A DNA stretch of 64,000 nucleotides from DATFVA01 sp963839165 (GTDB taxonomy: Bacteria; Bacteroidota; Ignavibacteria; Ignavibacteriales; Ignavibacteriaceae), in contig CAWIUG010000005.1 in the NCBI GenBank assembly GCA_963839165.1, positions 62,001-126,000 of the forward strand, read 5' to 3'. The notes below the pieces were generated by a model. That model had not been told where the DNA came from. It searched no databases and was given only the letters and a program-made list of their open reading frames with translations. A program made the translations under genes and the position numbers. Of the stretch, positions 18,496 through 27,548 are shown one piece after another. The first letter of the stretch is position 1; every line of letters begins with the position of its first letter.

Positions 18496-20322
18496 ATGAA
18501 AAAATTAGGTGCAGTTTATACTTCTGATGAATGTGAATTTATAGTCTGGTCTCCGGTTTCCAAAGCAATTGATTTATATTTAAGCGATGAGGATAAAAAG
18601 ATACGCATGAAGAAAGATAGTGAGGATTACTGGAAGGTTTCGGTAAAAGATATCAAACCGGGAAGAAATTATTTCTATCTCCTCAACGGCAACCGGCGCG
18701 GAGACCCCGCCTCAAACTTTCAACCGGAAGGAATAAGTGGTCCTTCACAGATCATAGATCATTCGTCTTTTGGGTGGCAGGATCAGGACTTTAATCCCGT
18801 ACACCTGAAAGATTATATAATTTATGAATTCCATACAGGAACTTTTACACCGGAGGGTACTTTTGAAGCCGCAGCAGAAAAACTCGATTACTTAAAAGAA
18901 CTAGGGATCACTGCCATTGAGATTATGCCGGTCGCACAATTTCCTGGTGAGCGTAATTGGGGGTACGACGGTGTATATCCATTTGCTCCCCAGAACAGTT
19001 ACGGCGGTCCCGATGGATTAAAGATACTGGTTAATGAGGCTCATAAGAGAGGAATATCGGTAATCCTCGATGTAGTTTACAATCACCTGGGTCCGGAAGG
19101 AAATTATCTCCATGAATTTGGTCCGTATTTTACCGATAAATATAGATCTCTCTGGGGTAATTCGATAAACTTTGATCAGGAGTATTCCGATCATGTCAGA
19201 AACTACTTTATCTACAATACTATTTACTGGCTGTCAAATTACCACATAGATGCCCTGCGGCTCGATGCTGTGCACGCGATAAACGATTTAAGTGCGTATC
19301 CTTTCCTCACCGAGCTTTCTGCTGAAGTTGAACAGTATTCTGAAACCAGCGGGAAGAAACATTACCTTATCGCTGAAAGCGACCTGAATGATGTTAAGGT
19401 AATCAGGCCTCGTGATGAGTACGGTTTTGGCTGCAACGCTCAATGGAGCGATGATTTTCACCACGCAATGCACACGATGCTCACACAGGAATCTGATGGA
19501 TATTATAGTGATTTCGGAGGTTCCGAAAAGCTGGCCGGTGCAATCAAAAATAATTTTGTTTATAACGGCCAGTATTCACCTTACAGGAAGCGGAAACACG
19601 GTAATTCCCCTGCTGCGTTTCCTTTTGATAAGTTTGTGCAGTTTATTCAGAATCACGACCAGGTTGGCAACCGGGCATTCGGTGAAAGACTCTCAGAATT
19701 GGTCCCCTTCGAAGGTCTGAAACTCGCTGCCGCGACGTTAATCCTTTCTCCCTCACTTCCAATGCTGTTTATGGGTGAGGAATTTGGAGAGGATAATCCT
19801 TTTTTATATTTCGTCAGTTTCCTGGATGAAAATCTGAATCAGGCTGTTAAAGAAGGCAGGAATAAGGAATTTTCTTCATTTAATTGGGATGGCGATATTC
19901 CGGATCCTCATGCAGAAACTACATTCAATAAGTCAAAGCTTGATTGGAATAAGATTAAAAATAATAGCCATAAAACCCTCCTGGCTTTCTATAAGGACAT
20001 AATTAAAAAAAGAAAAACTATTCCTGCACTGGCTAATTATGATAGAAGAGATACGTTTACAAAATCTTTTGAAGAACTGAGACTTGTAACTATGGAACGA
20101 CAAAAAAACAGCGGCAGGCTCTTCGCTGTGATGCACTTTAACGAAAAGAAAATAACAACAGAGTTCCGTTTTCCCTCCGGAGTCTGGAAAAAGATCCTTG
20201 ATTCATCTGATAAAAAGTGGAACGGACCCGGAAGTACAATGCCCGATATGGCTGACGATACTTTGCACGAAATAACTATAAATGAATATGATTTTTGTCT
20301 TTATGAATCGGAGCTTGGCTGA
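18496..20322 (+). CDS. treZ: Malto-oligosyltrehalose trehalohydrolase
   Basis: The 608-residue GH13 enzyme releases trehalose from maltooligosyl trehalose, the product of TreY. An N-terminal E-set domain (CEFIVWSPVSKAIDLYLSDE) precedes the barrel. Diagnostic segments are FHTGTFTPEGTFEAA, GERNWGYDGVYPFAPQNSYGG, the nucleophile Asp in HIDALRLDAVHAIND, the acid Glu in LIAESDLND, and FIQNHDQVGNRAFGERL. GlgB-type branching enzymes share the fold, but the GTFTPEGTF and QVGNRA segments fit TreZ, and treY is two genes downstream. An AAAGGGA site precedes the ATG. Its stop and the next start share one base. Confidence 0.93.
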   Translation: MKKLGAVYTSDECEFIVWSPVSKAIDLYLSDEDKKIRMKKDSEDYWKVSVKDIKPGRNYFYLLNGNRRGDPASNFQPEGISGPSQIIDHSSFGWQDQDFNPVHLKDYIIYEFHTGTFTPEGTFEAAAEKLDYLKELGITAIEIMPVAQFPGERNWGYDGVYPFAPQNSYGGPDGLKILVNEAHKRGISVILDVVYNHLGPEGNYLHEFGPYFTDKYRSLWGNSINFDQEYSDHVRNYFIYNTIYWLSNYHIDALRLDAVHAINDLSAYPFLTELSAEVEQYSETSGKKHYLIAESDLNDVKVIRPRDEYGFGCNAQWSDDFHHAMHTMLTQESDGYYSDFGGSEKLAGAIKNNFVYNGQYSPYRKRKHGNSPAAFPFDKFVQFIQNHDQVGNRAFGERLSELVPFEGLKLAAATLILSPSLPMLFMGEEFGEDNPFLYFVSFLDENLNQAVKEGRNKEFSSFNWDGDIPDPHAETTFNKSKLDWNKIKNNSHKTLLAFYKDIIKKRKTIPALANYDRRDTFTKSFEELRLVTMERQKNSGRLFAVMHFNEKKITTEFRFPSGVWKKILDSSDKKWNGPGSTMPDMADDTLHEITINEYDFCLYESELG

Positions 20323-22787
20323 TGAACAGATTTATATGTATACATGGACATTTTTACCAACCCCCTCGTGAAAATCCCTGGCTTGAGGAAATAGAAGTGC
20401 AGGATTCTGCATACCCGTACCGGGACTGGAATGAGCGGATCAATGCCGAATGCTATAATCCTAATACAGCATCAAGGATTCTCGGTAATGATAAGAATAT
20501 AATCGATATTGTAAATAACTATTCGAAAATCAGCTTTAACTTCGGGCCGACGCTGTTGTCCTGGATTGAGGAACATGCTCCCAATGTATATGATAAAATT
20601 CTCGAAGCCGATCTCATTAGCAAAAAGCAGTTCTCTGGTCATGGCTCTGCCATTGCCCAGGTATATAACCACATAATAATGCCGCTGGCAAATGAAAGGG
20701 ATAGGAGAACTCAGGTAATCTGGGGAATCGAAGATTTTAAGTTCAGGTTCGGGCGCGATCCCGAAGGTATGTGGCTTTCTGAAACTGCGGTTGATACCCT
20801 CACTCTGGAGATCCTGGCTGAAAATGGAATTAAGTATACCATATTGGCACCGCGTCAGGCTAAAGCAATAAAATTGCAAAATGAAGATGAATGGATTGAT
20901 GTTTCGGAGGGAACGATCGATCCTAAAAGGTCATATCTTTGCCGGCTTCCTTCGGGAAATACAATAAACCTGTTTTTCTATGACGGCTCTATTTCCCAGG
21001 AGATTGCATTCGGAGATCTGCTGCAAAATGGCTCAAACCTGCTTGAAAGGATGGAAGGAACATTCAGGGATGATGATGAAAACCAGCTTGCCCATATAGC
21101 CACCGATGGTGAAACTTATGGCCACCATCAGAAACATGGTGATATGGCACTTGCATACTTTCTGCATCTTGTTGAAGAGAAAGATGACACGGAACTTACA
21201 ATCTATGGTGAATTCCTTGAAAAGAATCCTCCGGATTGGGAAGTGCAGATAATTGATAATACGTCATGGAGCTGCGTGCATGGAGTTGAACGATGGAAAT
21301 CTGACTGCGGCTGCAATACTGGTATGCATTCCGACTGGAATCAGCAGTGGCGGGGTCCTTTGAGAGAGGCACTTGACTGGCTGAGGGATAAGATGATTGG
21401 CATTTATGAAAAAGAAGCGGGCAATTATACGAACGATGTCTGGAAGCTGAGAGACTCATATATAAATATTATTCTTAAAAGAGAGCCTGAAAATATTAAT
21501 AAAGTTTTTGCTGAAAACGGAATAAAAAAACTAAATATGCAGGATACTATCCGGCTTCTGAAGCTTCTGGAAATGCAGCGTCATGCAATGCTGATGTATA
21601 CAAGCTGCGGATGGTTCTTCGATGAGATATCCGGAATAGAGACGGTACAGGTTATCCAGTATGCTGCCAGGGCAATGCAGATTGTTAACGAACTTACCGG
21701 CGACGATCCTGAGGAGGAATTTGTAAACAGGCTGAAGAAAGCTCCAAGTAATATTGAGGGTATGGAAAACGGCGCAGAGGTTTACCATAGACATGTTAAG
21801 CCTGCGGTTATAGACCTGCTGAGGGTTGCTGCCCATTATGCAATTTCCTCCTTATTCGAGGATTATAGTGAAGAGTCGGTGATCTTCTGCTATGAAGTGC
21901 TTAAGAATGATTATGAATTGATAACTGCCGGAAGAAATAAGCTCGCACTGGGTCATCCGACAATGCGCTCGAAAATTACTCTCGAAGAGGAGCAGATCAG
22001 TTTTGCTGTCCTTTATCTCGGTGATCATCATTTCTATGGCGGTGTAAGAGAATGGCAGAGCACTGATGAGTATAATACAATGTGTTATGAGATTAAAAGT
22101 GCCTTCGACCGCCTGGATATTGCGGAGATGATTCTTCTGATGGATAAACACTTCGGTACTCACAGCTACAATCTGTGGTATCTCTTCAAGGATAAGAGCA
22201 GGGAGGTGTTTGAAAAAATCATGCACCAAACACTGGATTCTATCGAAGTATCCTTTAGAAATGTATACAAGGATCATTACGCTACCATGCAGGCTATGAA
22301 ACATACCGGAACACCCCTCCCCAAGGCTCTATTCACCGCAATTGAATATGTAATTAATGCGGATTTCAAGCAGATATTTGAAGCCCCGGGGGCTATCGAT
22401 CAGGACAAGCTGCAGAATCTGCTTCACGAAGTGAGGTATTGGTCTGTTGAACCCGATAAATCAACCCTGAGCTTTGTGGGAAGCAGGCGGCTTAACTCTC
22501 TGATGGAAAAACTGAGTGAAAATCCTGATGACTTTGAAATATTTAATGAACTAAATAATTCTCTCCGAATTCTTAAGGAACTGGATATCGACCTTAATAT
22601 GTGGGAAGCCCAAAATATATTGTTTTCGCTGATAAGGAAAAATCGTGAAAAATTACTCGACGAAACCAGCAATGGTCAGGAAGAAAAAAAGGAGTGGATT
22701 AACAGGATAAATGAATTACAAAAAAAACTGGAGGTGAACATTCGCATTGACAAATTTACCGGCAGCGACGTACAGACTGCAGTTTAA
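20322..22787 (+). CDS. GH57 family glycoside hydrolase with DUF3536 domain
   Basis: The 821-residue protein begins with the GH57 signature CIHGHFYQPPRENPW. The nucleophile Glu is in EGMWLSETAVD and the probable acid Asp in IATDGETYGHHQKHGD. The C-terminal half, from about residue 330, matches DUF3536, which accompanies this GH57 branch and includes VHGVERWKSDCGCN. GH57 enzymes act on alpha-1,4 or alpha-1,6 glucans (amylase, 4-alpha-glucanotransferase, branching). The exact reaction is unknown here. Lying between treZ and treY with coupled starts, it probably trims or rearranges the glucan that TreY caps. No signal peptide is visible, so it should be cytoplasmic. Confidence 0.88.
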   Translation: MNRFICIHGHFYQPPRENPWLEEIEVQDSAYPYRDWNERINAECYNPNTASRILGNDKNIIDIVNNYSKISFNFGPTLLSWIEEHAPNVYDKILEADLISKKQFSGHGSAIAQVYNHIIMPLANERDRRTQVIWGIEDFKFRFGRDPEGMWLSETAVDTLTLEILAENGIKYTILAPRQAKAIKLQNEDEWIDVSEGTIDPKRSYLCRLPSGNTINLFFYDGSISQEIAFGDLLQNGSNLLERMEGTFRDDDENQLAHIATDGETYGHHQKHGDMALAYFLHLVEEKDDTELTIYGEFLEKNPPDWEVQIIDNTSWSCVHGVERWKSDCGCNTGMHSDWNQQWRGPLREALDWLRDKMIGIYEKEAGNYTNDVWKLRDSYINIILKREPENINKVFAENGIKKLNMQDTIRLLKLLEMQRHAMLMYTSCGWFFDEISGIETVQVIQYAARAMQIVNELTGDDPEEEFVNRLKKAPSNIEGMENGAEVYHRHVKPAVIDLLRVAAHYAISSLFEDYSEESVIFCYEVLKNDYELITAGRNKLALGHPTMRSKITLEEEQISFAVLYLGDHHFYGGVREWQSTDEYNTMCYEIKSAFDRLDIAEMILLMDKHFGTHSYNLWYLFKDKSREVFEKIMHQTLDSIEVSFRNVYKDHYATMQAMKHTGTPLPKALFTAIEYVINADFKQIFEAPGAIDQDKLQNLLHEVRYWSVEPDKSTLSFVGSRRLNSLMEKLSENPDDFEIFNELNNSLRILKELDIDLNMWEAQNILFSLIRKNREKLLDETSNGQEEKKEWINRINELQKKLEVNIRIDKFTGSDVQTAV

Positions 22788-25545
22788 TAAGACCTTTGAT
22801 TTCAATTCGGCCCGGAGGTTACTGCCATACCTGCAGACACTCGGAATTACCCATATTTATGCCTCTCCCATTTTTAAGGCTTCAAAAGGAAGTATGCATG
22901 GGTACGACGTAGTCGATCCCACACAGCTTAATCCCGAACTTGGCACACCTGATGATTTCGATACCCTGGTAAAAGAGGCTCGTGAAAAGGGAATATTCTG
23001 GCTGCAGGATATCGTTCCAAACCATATGGCGTTCGACTTTGAAAACAGGATGCTGGTAGATCTTCTTGAGAATGGTCCGGATTCCAGGTTCTATAATTTC
23101 TTCGACGTCGAATGGAGCTATGTGCATTTTGGCGACAAGCCCCGTATGCTCGCGCCTTTCCTTGGAAAATATTATCAGGAAACTCTCGAAGGAAAAGAGA
23201 TCTCTTTAAGATACGATTCTGAAGGCTTCAGCATTAATTATTTCGATAATAAATTTCCCGTGAGGCTCAGTTCCTATGCTGATTTGCTGTCGCTGGGATT
23301 TGAAAAACTGCAGAATAAAGTGGGAAGGAACTATCCGGCGGTTATCAGACTGCTGGGACTCCTTCATATTATAAAGTTCCTGCCTACAATCCAAAATATC
23401 GATGAACGGTATAACCAGATTAAGTTTATCAAGAACCTGTTGTGGGAACTTTATTCCGACGACGACCAGGTTAAGATGTACATAAACGAAACCCTGAAGA
23501 TCTATAACGGAAGAAAGGAAAATCCTGAAAGCTTCGATCTGCTGGATAAACTTCTGTCAGAACAATATTTCCGTCTCGCTTACTGGAAGGTTGCAAATGA
23601 GGAGATAAATTACAGAAGGTTTTTTAACATCAGCAGTTTAATCTCCCTTAAAGTTGAGAATGAGGAAGTCTTTAACCGTACCCATTCTCTGATTTTCAAG
23701 CTTGTAAAGGAAAATGTGATCGATGGGCTTCGTGTTGATCATATTGATGGGCTTTATGATCCGGAAGAATACCTTAATAGGGTGAGGGATAGGATCGACG
23801 GAAAGTACCTTGTTGTTGAAAAGATCCTCGAACAGGATGAGCATCTGCCTGAGAATTGGCCTGTAGAAGGAACAACAGGCTATGATTTTCTGAATTTTGT
23901 AAATGGTGTATTCTGTAATGTTAAAAATGAAAATAAAATGAGCAGAATTTACACACAATTTACACGCAGAGCTTCATCGTTTGATGATATGGTAGTCGAC
24001 AAAAAAAGACTCATAATAAATACCCGAATGGCAGGGGAACTCGAGAGATTAAGTCTGCTGGTTGAAGAAATCGCAAAGCACGACAGGTACGGCGCAGATA
24101 TCACCCTGAATGGAATAAAAACGGCACTTGAGGAGATCCTGGTGCATTTCCCAATTTACCGGACGTACGTAAATAGCAATAAAATATCAATTTCTGAAAA
24201 GGATTATATAAATCATACCGTTGGTGAACTTAAATACAACAACCCAAGATTAGAATATGAAATAAGCTATATCGGTAAGCTGCTCGCCTTGCAGCATCCG
24301 AACCTCTCAGATGAACTCTATGAGAAAACTCTTAACTTCATTATGAAATTCCAGCAGCTTACGGGTCCCCTTATGGCGAAAGGCTATGAAGATACTGCTC
24401 TTTATGTATATAACAGGTTCATTTCGCTCAATGAGGTAGGTGGAAATCCTTCCGAATTCGGTCTGTACTTGAATGAATTCCATAAAAAAATCAGGAGGAG
24501 AGGGATAAATTGGAGATATAGTCTGAATGCGACCTCGACGCACGATACAAAGCGCGGAGAGGACGTCAGAGCCAGGATCAATGTAATTTCCGAAATTCCG
24601 GATGAATGGAATCTGAGGGTCAAAAAATGGTATAATATGAACCTTAAATATAAAAAGGAACATAACGGCAGGTTTTTTCCCGACAAAAATGATGAATATT
24701 TCCTCTACCAGACGCTTATTGGTACGTTTCCTTTCGAAGGCAAACCAGATGATGAATTTAAAAAAAGAATTAAAGAATACGCTATCAAGGTGGTCAGAGA
24801 GGCCAAAGTTCATACGGCCTGGGTAAAACCTGATGAGATCTATGAAAATGCATTTCTCGGATTTATCGATAATATTCTAACGGAATCTGATTCGAATCTT
24901 TTTCTTGATGATATTCTAGAATTCCATAGGTATACCTCATTTTATGGAATGTTCAACTCACTGTCTCAGGCAATAATCAAAATGACTGCTCCTGGTGTAC
25001 CCGACTTTTACCAGGGGACTGAGCTCTGGGATTTCAGCCTTGTCGATCCCGACAACCGGAGACCGGTAGATTATCAGTTCAGAGAAGATCTCTTAAAGGA
25101 AATAAATGAAAAAGAATCAGAAGAAGTTGATTTTCTTTTTGAATATCTTTTTTCAACCATGCGTTTGGGTGCCGTAAAACTATTTGTAATCAGTAAAATA
25201 TTAAACTTGCGACGTGAAAATCGTGAACTTTTTGAAGCTGGTAAATATTTGAAGCTTAAAACAACAGGGATATATAAAAATAGTATCATTGCATTTGCTC
25301 GACAATTGGGGGATGAAGCCGTGGTTGTAGTGGTCCCGCGTTTTTTAACAGGTATTATAGCACCAGGAAAACTTCCCCTGGGTGTTAAGATATGGAAGGA
25401 TACAGGTGTAAAAACCCCTTTTCCTGTAAGTAATATAAAGAATCTTCTTTCTGGCGAATTTTTTGCCGGGAGTAATGAAATTGAAGTCGGTAACATTATG
25501 GAGAAATTTCCAGCAGCAGTTCTGATGTGTGAAAAAAAAGGGTAA
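22747..25545 (+). CDS. treY: Malto-oligosyltrehalose synthase
   Basis: The 932-residue GH13 enzyme converts the reducing-end linkage of maltodextrin to alpha,alpha-1,1. Typical parts are PAATYRLQFNKTFDFN, YASPIFKASKGSMHGYDVVD, DIVPNHMAF, GLRVDHIDGLYDPEEY with the nucleophile Asp, LVVEKILEQDEHLP with the acid Glu, NATSTHDTKRGEDVRAR, and PGVPDFYQGTELWDFSLVDPDNRRPVD. The start is TTG at 22747, 41 nt inside the GH57 gene; the strong GGAGGTGA at 22730-22737 supports it and the protein begins exactly where homologues do. With TreZ it forms the maltodextrin-to-trehalose route. Confidence 0.94.
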   Translation: MTNLPAATYRLQFNKTFDFNSARRLLPYLQTLGITHIYASPIFKASKGSMHGYDVVDPTQLNPELGTPDDFDTLVKEAREKGIFWLQDIVPNHMAFDFENRMLVDLLENGPDSRFYNFFDVEWSYVHFGDKPRMLAPFLGKYYQETLEGKEISLRYDSEGFSINYFDNKFPVRLSSYADLLSLGFEKLQNKVGRNYPAVIRLLGLLHIIKFLPTIQNIDERYNQIKFIKNLLWELYSDDDQVKMYINETLKIYNGRKENPESFDLLDKLLSEQYFRLAYWKVANEEINYRRFFNISSLISLKVENEEVFNRTHSLIFKLVKENVIDGLRVDHIDGLYDPEEYLNRVRDRIDGKYLVVEKILEQDEHLPENWPVEGTTGYDFLNFVNGVFCNVKNENKMSRIYTQFTRRASSFDDMVVDKKRLIINTRMAGELERLSLLVEEIAKHDRYGADITLNGIKTALEEILVHFPIYRTYVNSNKISISEKDYINHTVGELKYNNPRLEYEISYIGKLLALQHPNLSDELYEKTLNFIMKFQQLTGPLMAKGYEDTALYVYNRFISLNEVGGNPSEFGLYLNEFHKKIRRRGINWRYSLNATSTHDTKRGEDVRARINVISEIPDEWNLRVKKWYNMNLKYKKEHNGRFFPDKNDEYFLYQTLIGTFPFEGKPDDEFKKRIKEYAIKVVREAKVHTAWVKPDEIYENAFLGFIDNILTESDSNLFLDDILEFHRYTSFYGMFNSLSQAIIKMTAPGVPDFYQGTELWDFSLVDPDNRRPVDYQFREDLLKEINEKESEEVDFLFEYLFSTMRLGAVKLFVISKILNLRRENRELFEAGKYLKLKTTGIYKNSIIAFARQLGDEAVVVVVPRFLTGIIAPGKLPLGVKIWKDTGVKTPFPVSNIKNLLSGEFFAGSNEIEVGNIMEKFPAAVLMCEKKG

Positions 25546-25690
25546 TAATTTCGGGTAAAATCAGTTAACAATTCCTTAATCGATATTTAACAAATAGTTA
25601 ATATTAGACAACTATTCATATTGTAGTTTTAGACACAGCATAACATAAATTTTTTACATATAATATTTTTGAGTAAAATAAAATGAGTGG

Positions 25691-25888
25691 ATGGCAACCA
25701 TGAAAAGGGAAGAAAAGATTTCTCAGGAAAAAGAGAAGAAGTCAGGTTTTAGTGAAAAAGAATTTTTAGAATACCTTGAAGAAAGATTTAGAAAACTGAG
25801 ACTTGATGAACAAAAATTCAGGGAAGAAGCTCTGGCCGGAAATACATATCTCAACAGCAGCAGCACTTTCACTAAAGTTAATGGATAG
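25691..25888 (+). CDS. Small charged coiled-coil protein (65 aa), hypothetical
   Basis: The 65-residue frame is dominated by Glu, Lys and Arg with heptad-like leucine spacing (FSEKEFLEYLEERFRKLRLDEQKFREE), predicting one long helix, then a Ser/Thr-rich tail. I recognise no family. ATG codons at 25691 and 25700 are both possible and neither has a strong ribosome site. It fills the gap between treY and the convergent PLP gene. The non-random composition supports coding; a regulatory or structural role cannot be assigned. Confidence 0.4.
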   Translation: MATMKREEKISQEKEKKSGFSEKEFLEYLEERFRKLRLDEQKFREEALAGNTYLNSSSTFTKVNG

Positions 25889-25893
25889 CCCGG

Positions 25894-26790
25894 TTAGCTG
25901 ACAGGTGAGCTGTTCAGTGCTAGAATTGTTTTGTTTTCAGGGAAGTACGCCTTCTCAATGAGATCGTATATTCCGTAAAGCATCTTTCCAAAATAGACAG
26001 GGTCGGGGGCAAATTCAACGATACCTTTAATTCGCTCTAAAAAAGAAAGCAATCTGCTTTCTGCTTTGGCGTAACCCCCGAAATGATAATTAAAAAATAT
26101 CTCGTAACTGCCCTGGATACCGGGATCGAATTCTGATAATAGCTTAAGCATATCCTCTTCGAGAAAGCTGGCTCCTTTAAGTACGGGAAAACCCAATACC
26201 TTCACACCAGCCGGTACGCCTGCTGTTAAACCTGCAACAGTTCCGCCAGTACCCATGGCCGCAGCAATATAATCATATTTAATCTTGATAGTTGCGGGAA
26301 TCTCAGAGCATCCTTTTACCGCAAAATAATTTGATCCTCCTTCAGGAAGCAGATAAAAGTTACCGTAAACTCTGTGCAGCTTTTCTATAAATTCTTCTTT
26401 TGATTTGAGCCTGTAATCTGATCTGCATACATAATTCAGCATCATTCCGTTTTTTCGGGCAAAGTTGAGTATTGGATTTAGCGGAAGGTGCTCTTCTCCA
26501 CGGATTATCCCGATGGTTTTAAATCCAAAGAGTCTGCCCGCTGCAGCAGAGGCAAATATATGGTTGGAATAAGCTCCCCCGAAAGTCAGCAGTGTTTTTT
26601 GATTTTGTCTCTCCGCTTCAACCAGGTTATATTTAAGTTTATACCATTTATTGCCGAAAATATACGGGTGAATGAGATCCTCTCTTTTTATGAAAAGAGT
26701 TATTTTTTTCTCATTCAGGAATGGGTCATTCACTCTAAGTAACGGGGCTGGTTTTATGGGTAGAGAATGAACTTTTTCTGCGACGGTCAT
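25894..26790 (-). CDS. ACC deaminase / D-cysteine desulfhydrase family PLP protein
   Basis: The 298-residue fold-type-II PLP protein has the family opening (KITLFIKREDLIHPYIFGNKWYKLKYNL, with the PLP lysine in GNKWYKLKY) and FGGAYSNHIFA holding the Ser/Asn/His set. AMGTGGTVAGLTAG is the phosphate-binding loop. Family members deaminate D-cysteine, D-serine or 1-aminocyclopropane-1-carboxylate to an oxoacid and ammonia. The C-terminus is odd: the usual HTGG or HLGG near the pyridine-contacting end is replaced by LNSSPVS and a stop. It lies 2 bp downstream of rpiA on the same strand, so they are probably cotranscribed. Confidence 0.82.
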   Translation of the reverse strand: MTVAEKVHSLPIKPAPLLRVNDPFLNEKKITLFIKREDLIHPYIFGNKWYKLKYNLVEAERQNQKTLLTFGGAYSNHIFASAAAGRLFGFKTIGIIRGEEHLPLNPILNFARKNGMMLNYVCRSDYRLKSKEEFIEKLHRVYGNFYLLPEGGSNYFAVKGCSEIPATIKIKYDYIAAAMGTGGTVAGLTAGVPAGVKVLGFPVLKGASFLEEDMLKLLSEFDPGIQGSYEIFFNYHFGGYAKAESRLLSFLERIKGIVEFAPDPVYFGKMLYGIYDLIEKAYFPENKTILALNSSPVS

Positions 26791-26792
26791 AA

Positions 26793-27479
26793 TTAAGCGG
26801 GATTTCTTTCGATTATTTCGGTAGTATCTTTTATCCCTACGATAACCTTATCCGCAATATTTATAAAGAGACCTGTTTCCACCACCCCCGTTATCAGCTT
26901 AATTTCTCTGTTCAGTTCCACCGGATTCGGTATTTCCCCAAGGTGTAGATCGATAATGTAGTTCCCCGCATCTGTTATATAGGGTTCGTTATTTTTTAAT
27001 CTTAAAACAGGATTATAGTTACTGTCTTTGAATATTCTCAAAAGTTGGGTCGATCCATACCTCACTACCTCAACAGGGAGAGGGAAATTCCCGAGTTTTT
27101 CAACACGTTTTCCTGAATCCACAACCCATATAACCTGAGCCGACGCTTCAGCAACAAGTTTTTCGTAAAGCAGTGCGCCTCCGCCTCCTTTTATACCGTT
27201 CAAAGCAGGATCAAATTCATCCGCACCGTCGATAGTAAGATCAGTTTTATTTATATCCTCAAAAGAAAGGATCTCAATCCCTAATGAGGCTGCAAGCCTG
27301 GAAGTGGCGGAGGAAGTTGAAACGGCCTTCAATTTCATCCCATCCTTTATTAGCTCTCCCACCTTCCTGATCGTGTAAAAGACCGTAGATCCTGTTCCCA
27401 GTCCCAGCAGCATACCGTCTTTAATAAATTCAACTGCTTTTTCACCTGCATTCAGTTTTTCAATATTATGGTCAGGCAT
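26793..27479 (-). CDS. rpiA: Ribose-5-phosphate isomerase A
   Basis: The 228-residue enzyme interconverts ribose-5-phosphate and ribulose-5-phosphate in the pentose phosphate pathway. Conserved parts are LGLGTGSTVFYTI near the N-terminus, VSTSSATSRLA, LTIDGADEFDPALNGIKGGGGALLYEKL containing the catalytic Asp and Glu, and GKRVEKLGNFPLPVEV. Length is normal. It is the first gene of a two-gene minus-strand unit with the PLP deaminase-like gene. The upstream 69 bp are AT-rich and presumably hold the promoter. Confidence 0.94.
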   Translation of the reverse strand: MPDHNIEKLNAGEKAVEFIKDGMLLGLGTGSTVFYTIRKVGELIKDGMKLKAVSTSSATSRLAASLGIEILSFEDINKTDLTIDGADEFDPALNGIKGGGGALLYEKLVAEASAQVIWVVDSGKRVEKLGNFPLPVEVVRYGSTQLLRIFKDSNYNPVLRLKNNEPYITDAGNYIIDLHLGEIPNPVELNREIKLITGVVETGLFINIADKVIVGIKDTTEIIERNPA

Positions 27480-27548
27480 ATAATATTTTTGTAGTGATTA
27501 TAATTAGATCAAAATTACAAAAAAATTAAAAGAAATGATTTCCGGGGA

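Noticed and set aside
18496..20322. Glycogen branching enzyme (GlgB) as identity of this GH13 gene
   Set aside because: The fold is shared, but the GTFTPEGTF and QVGNRAFGERL segments and the treY neighbour fit trehalohydrolase better.
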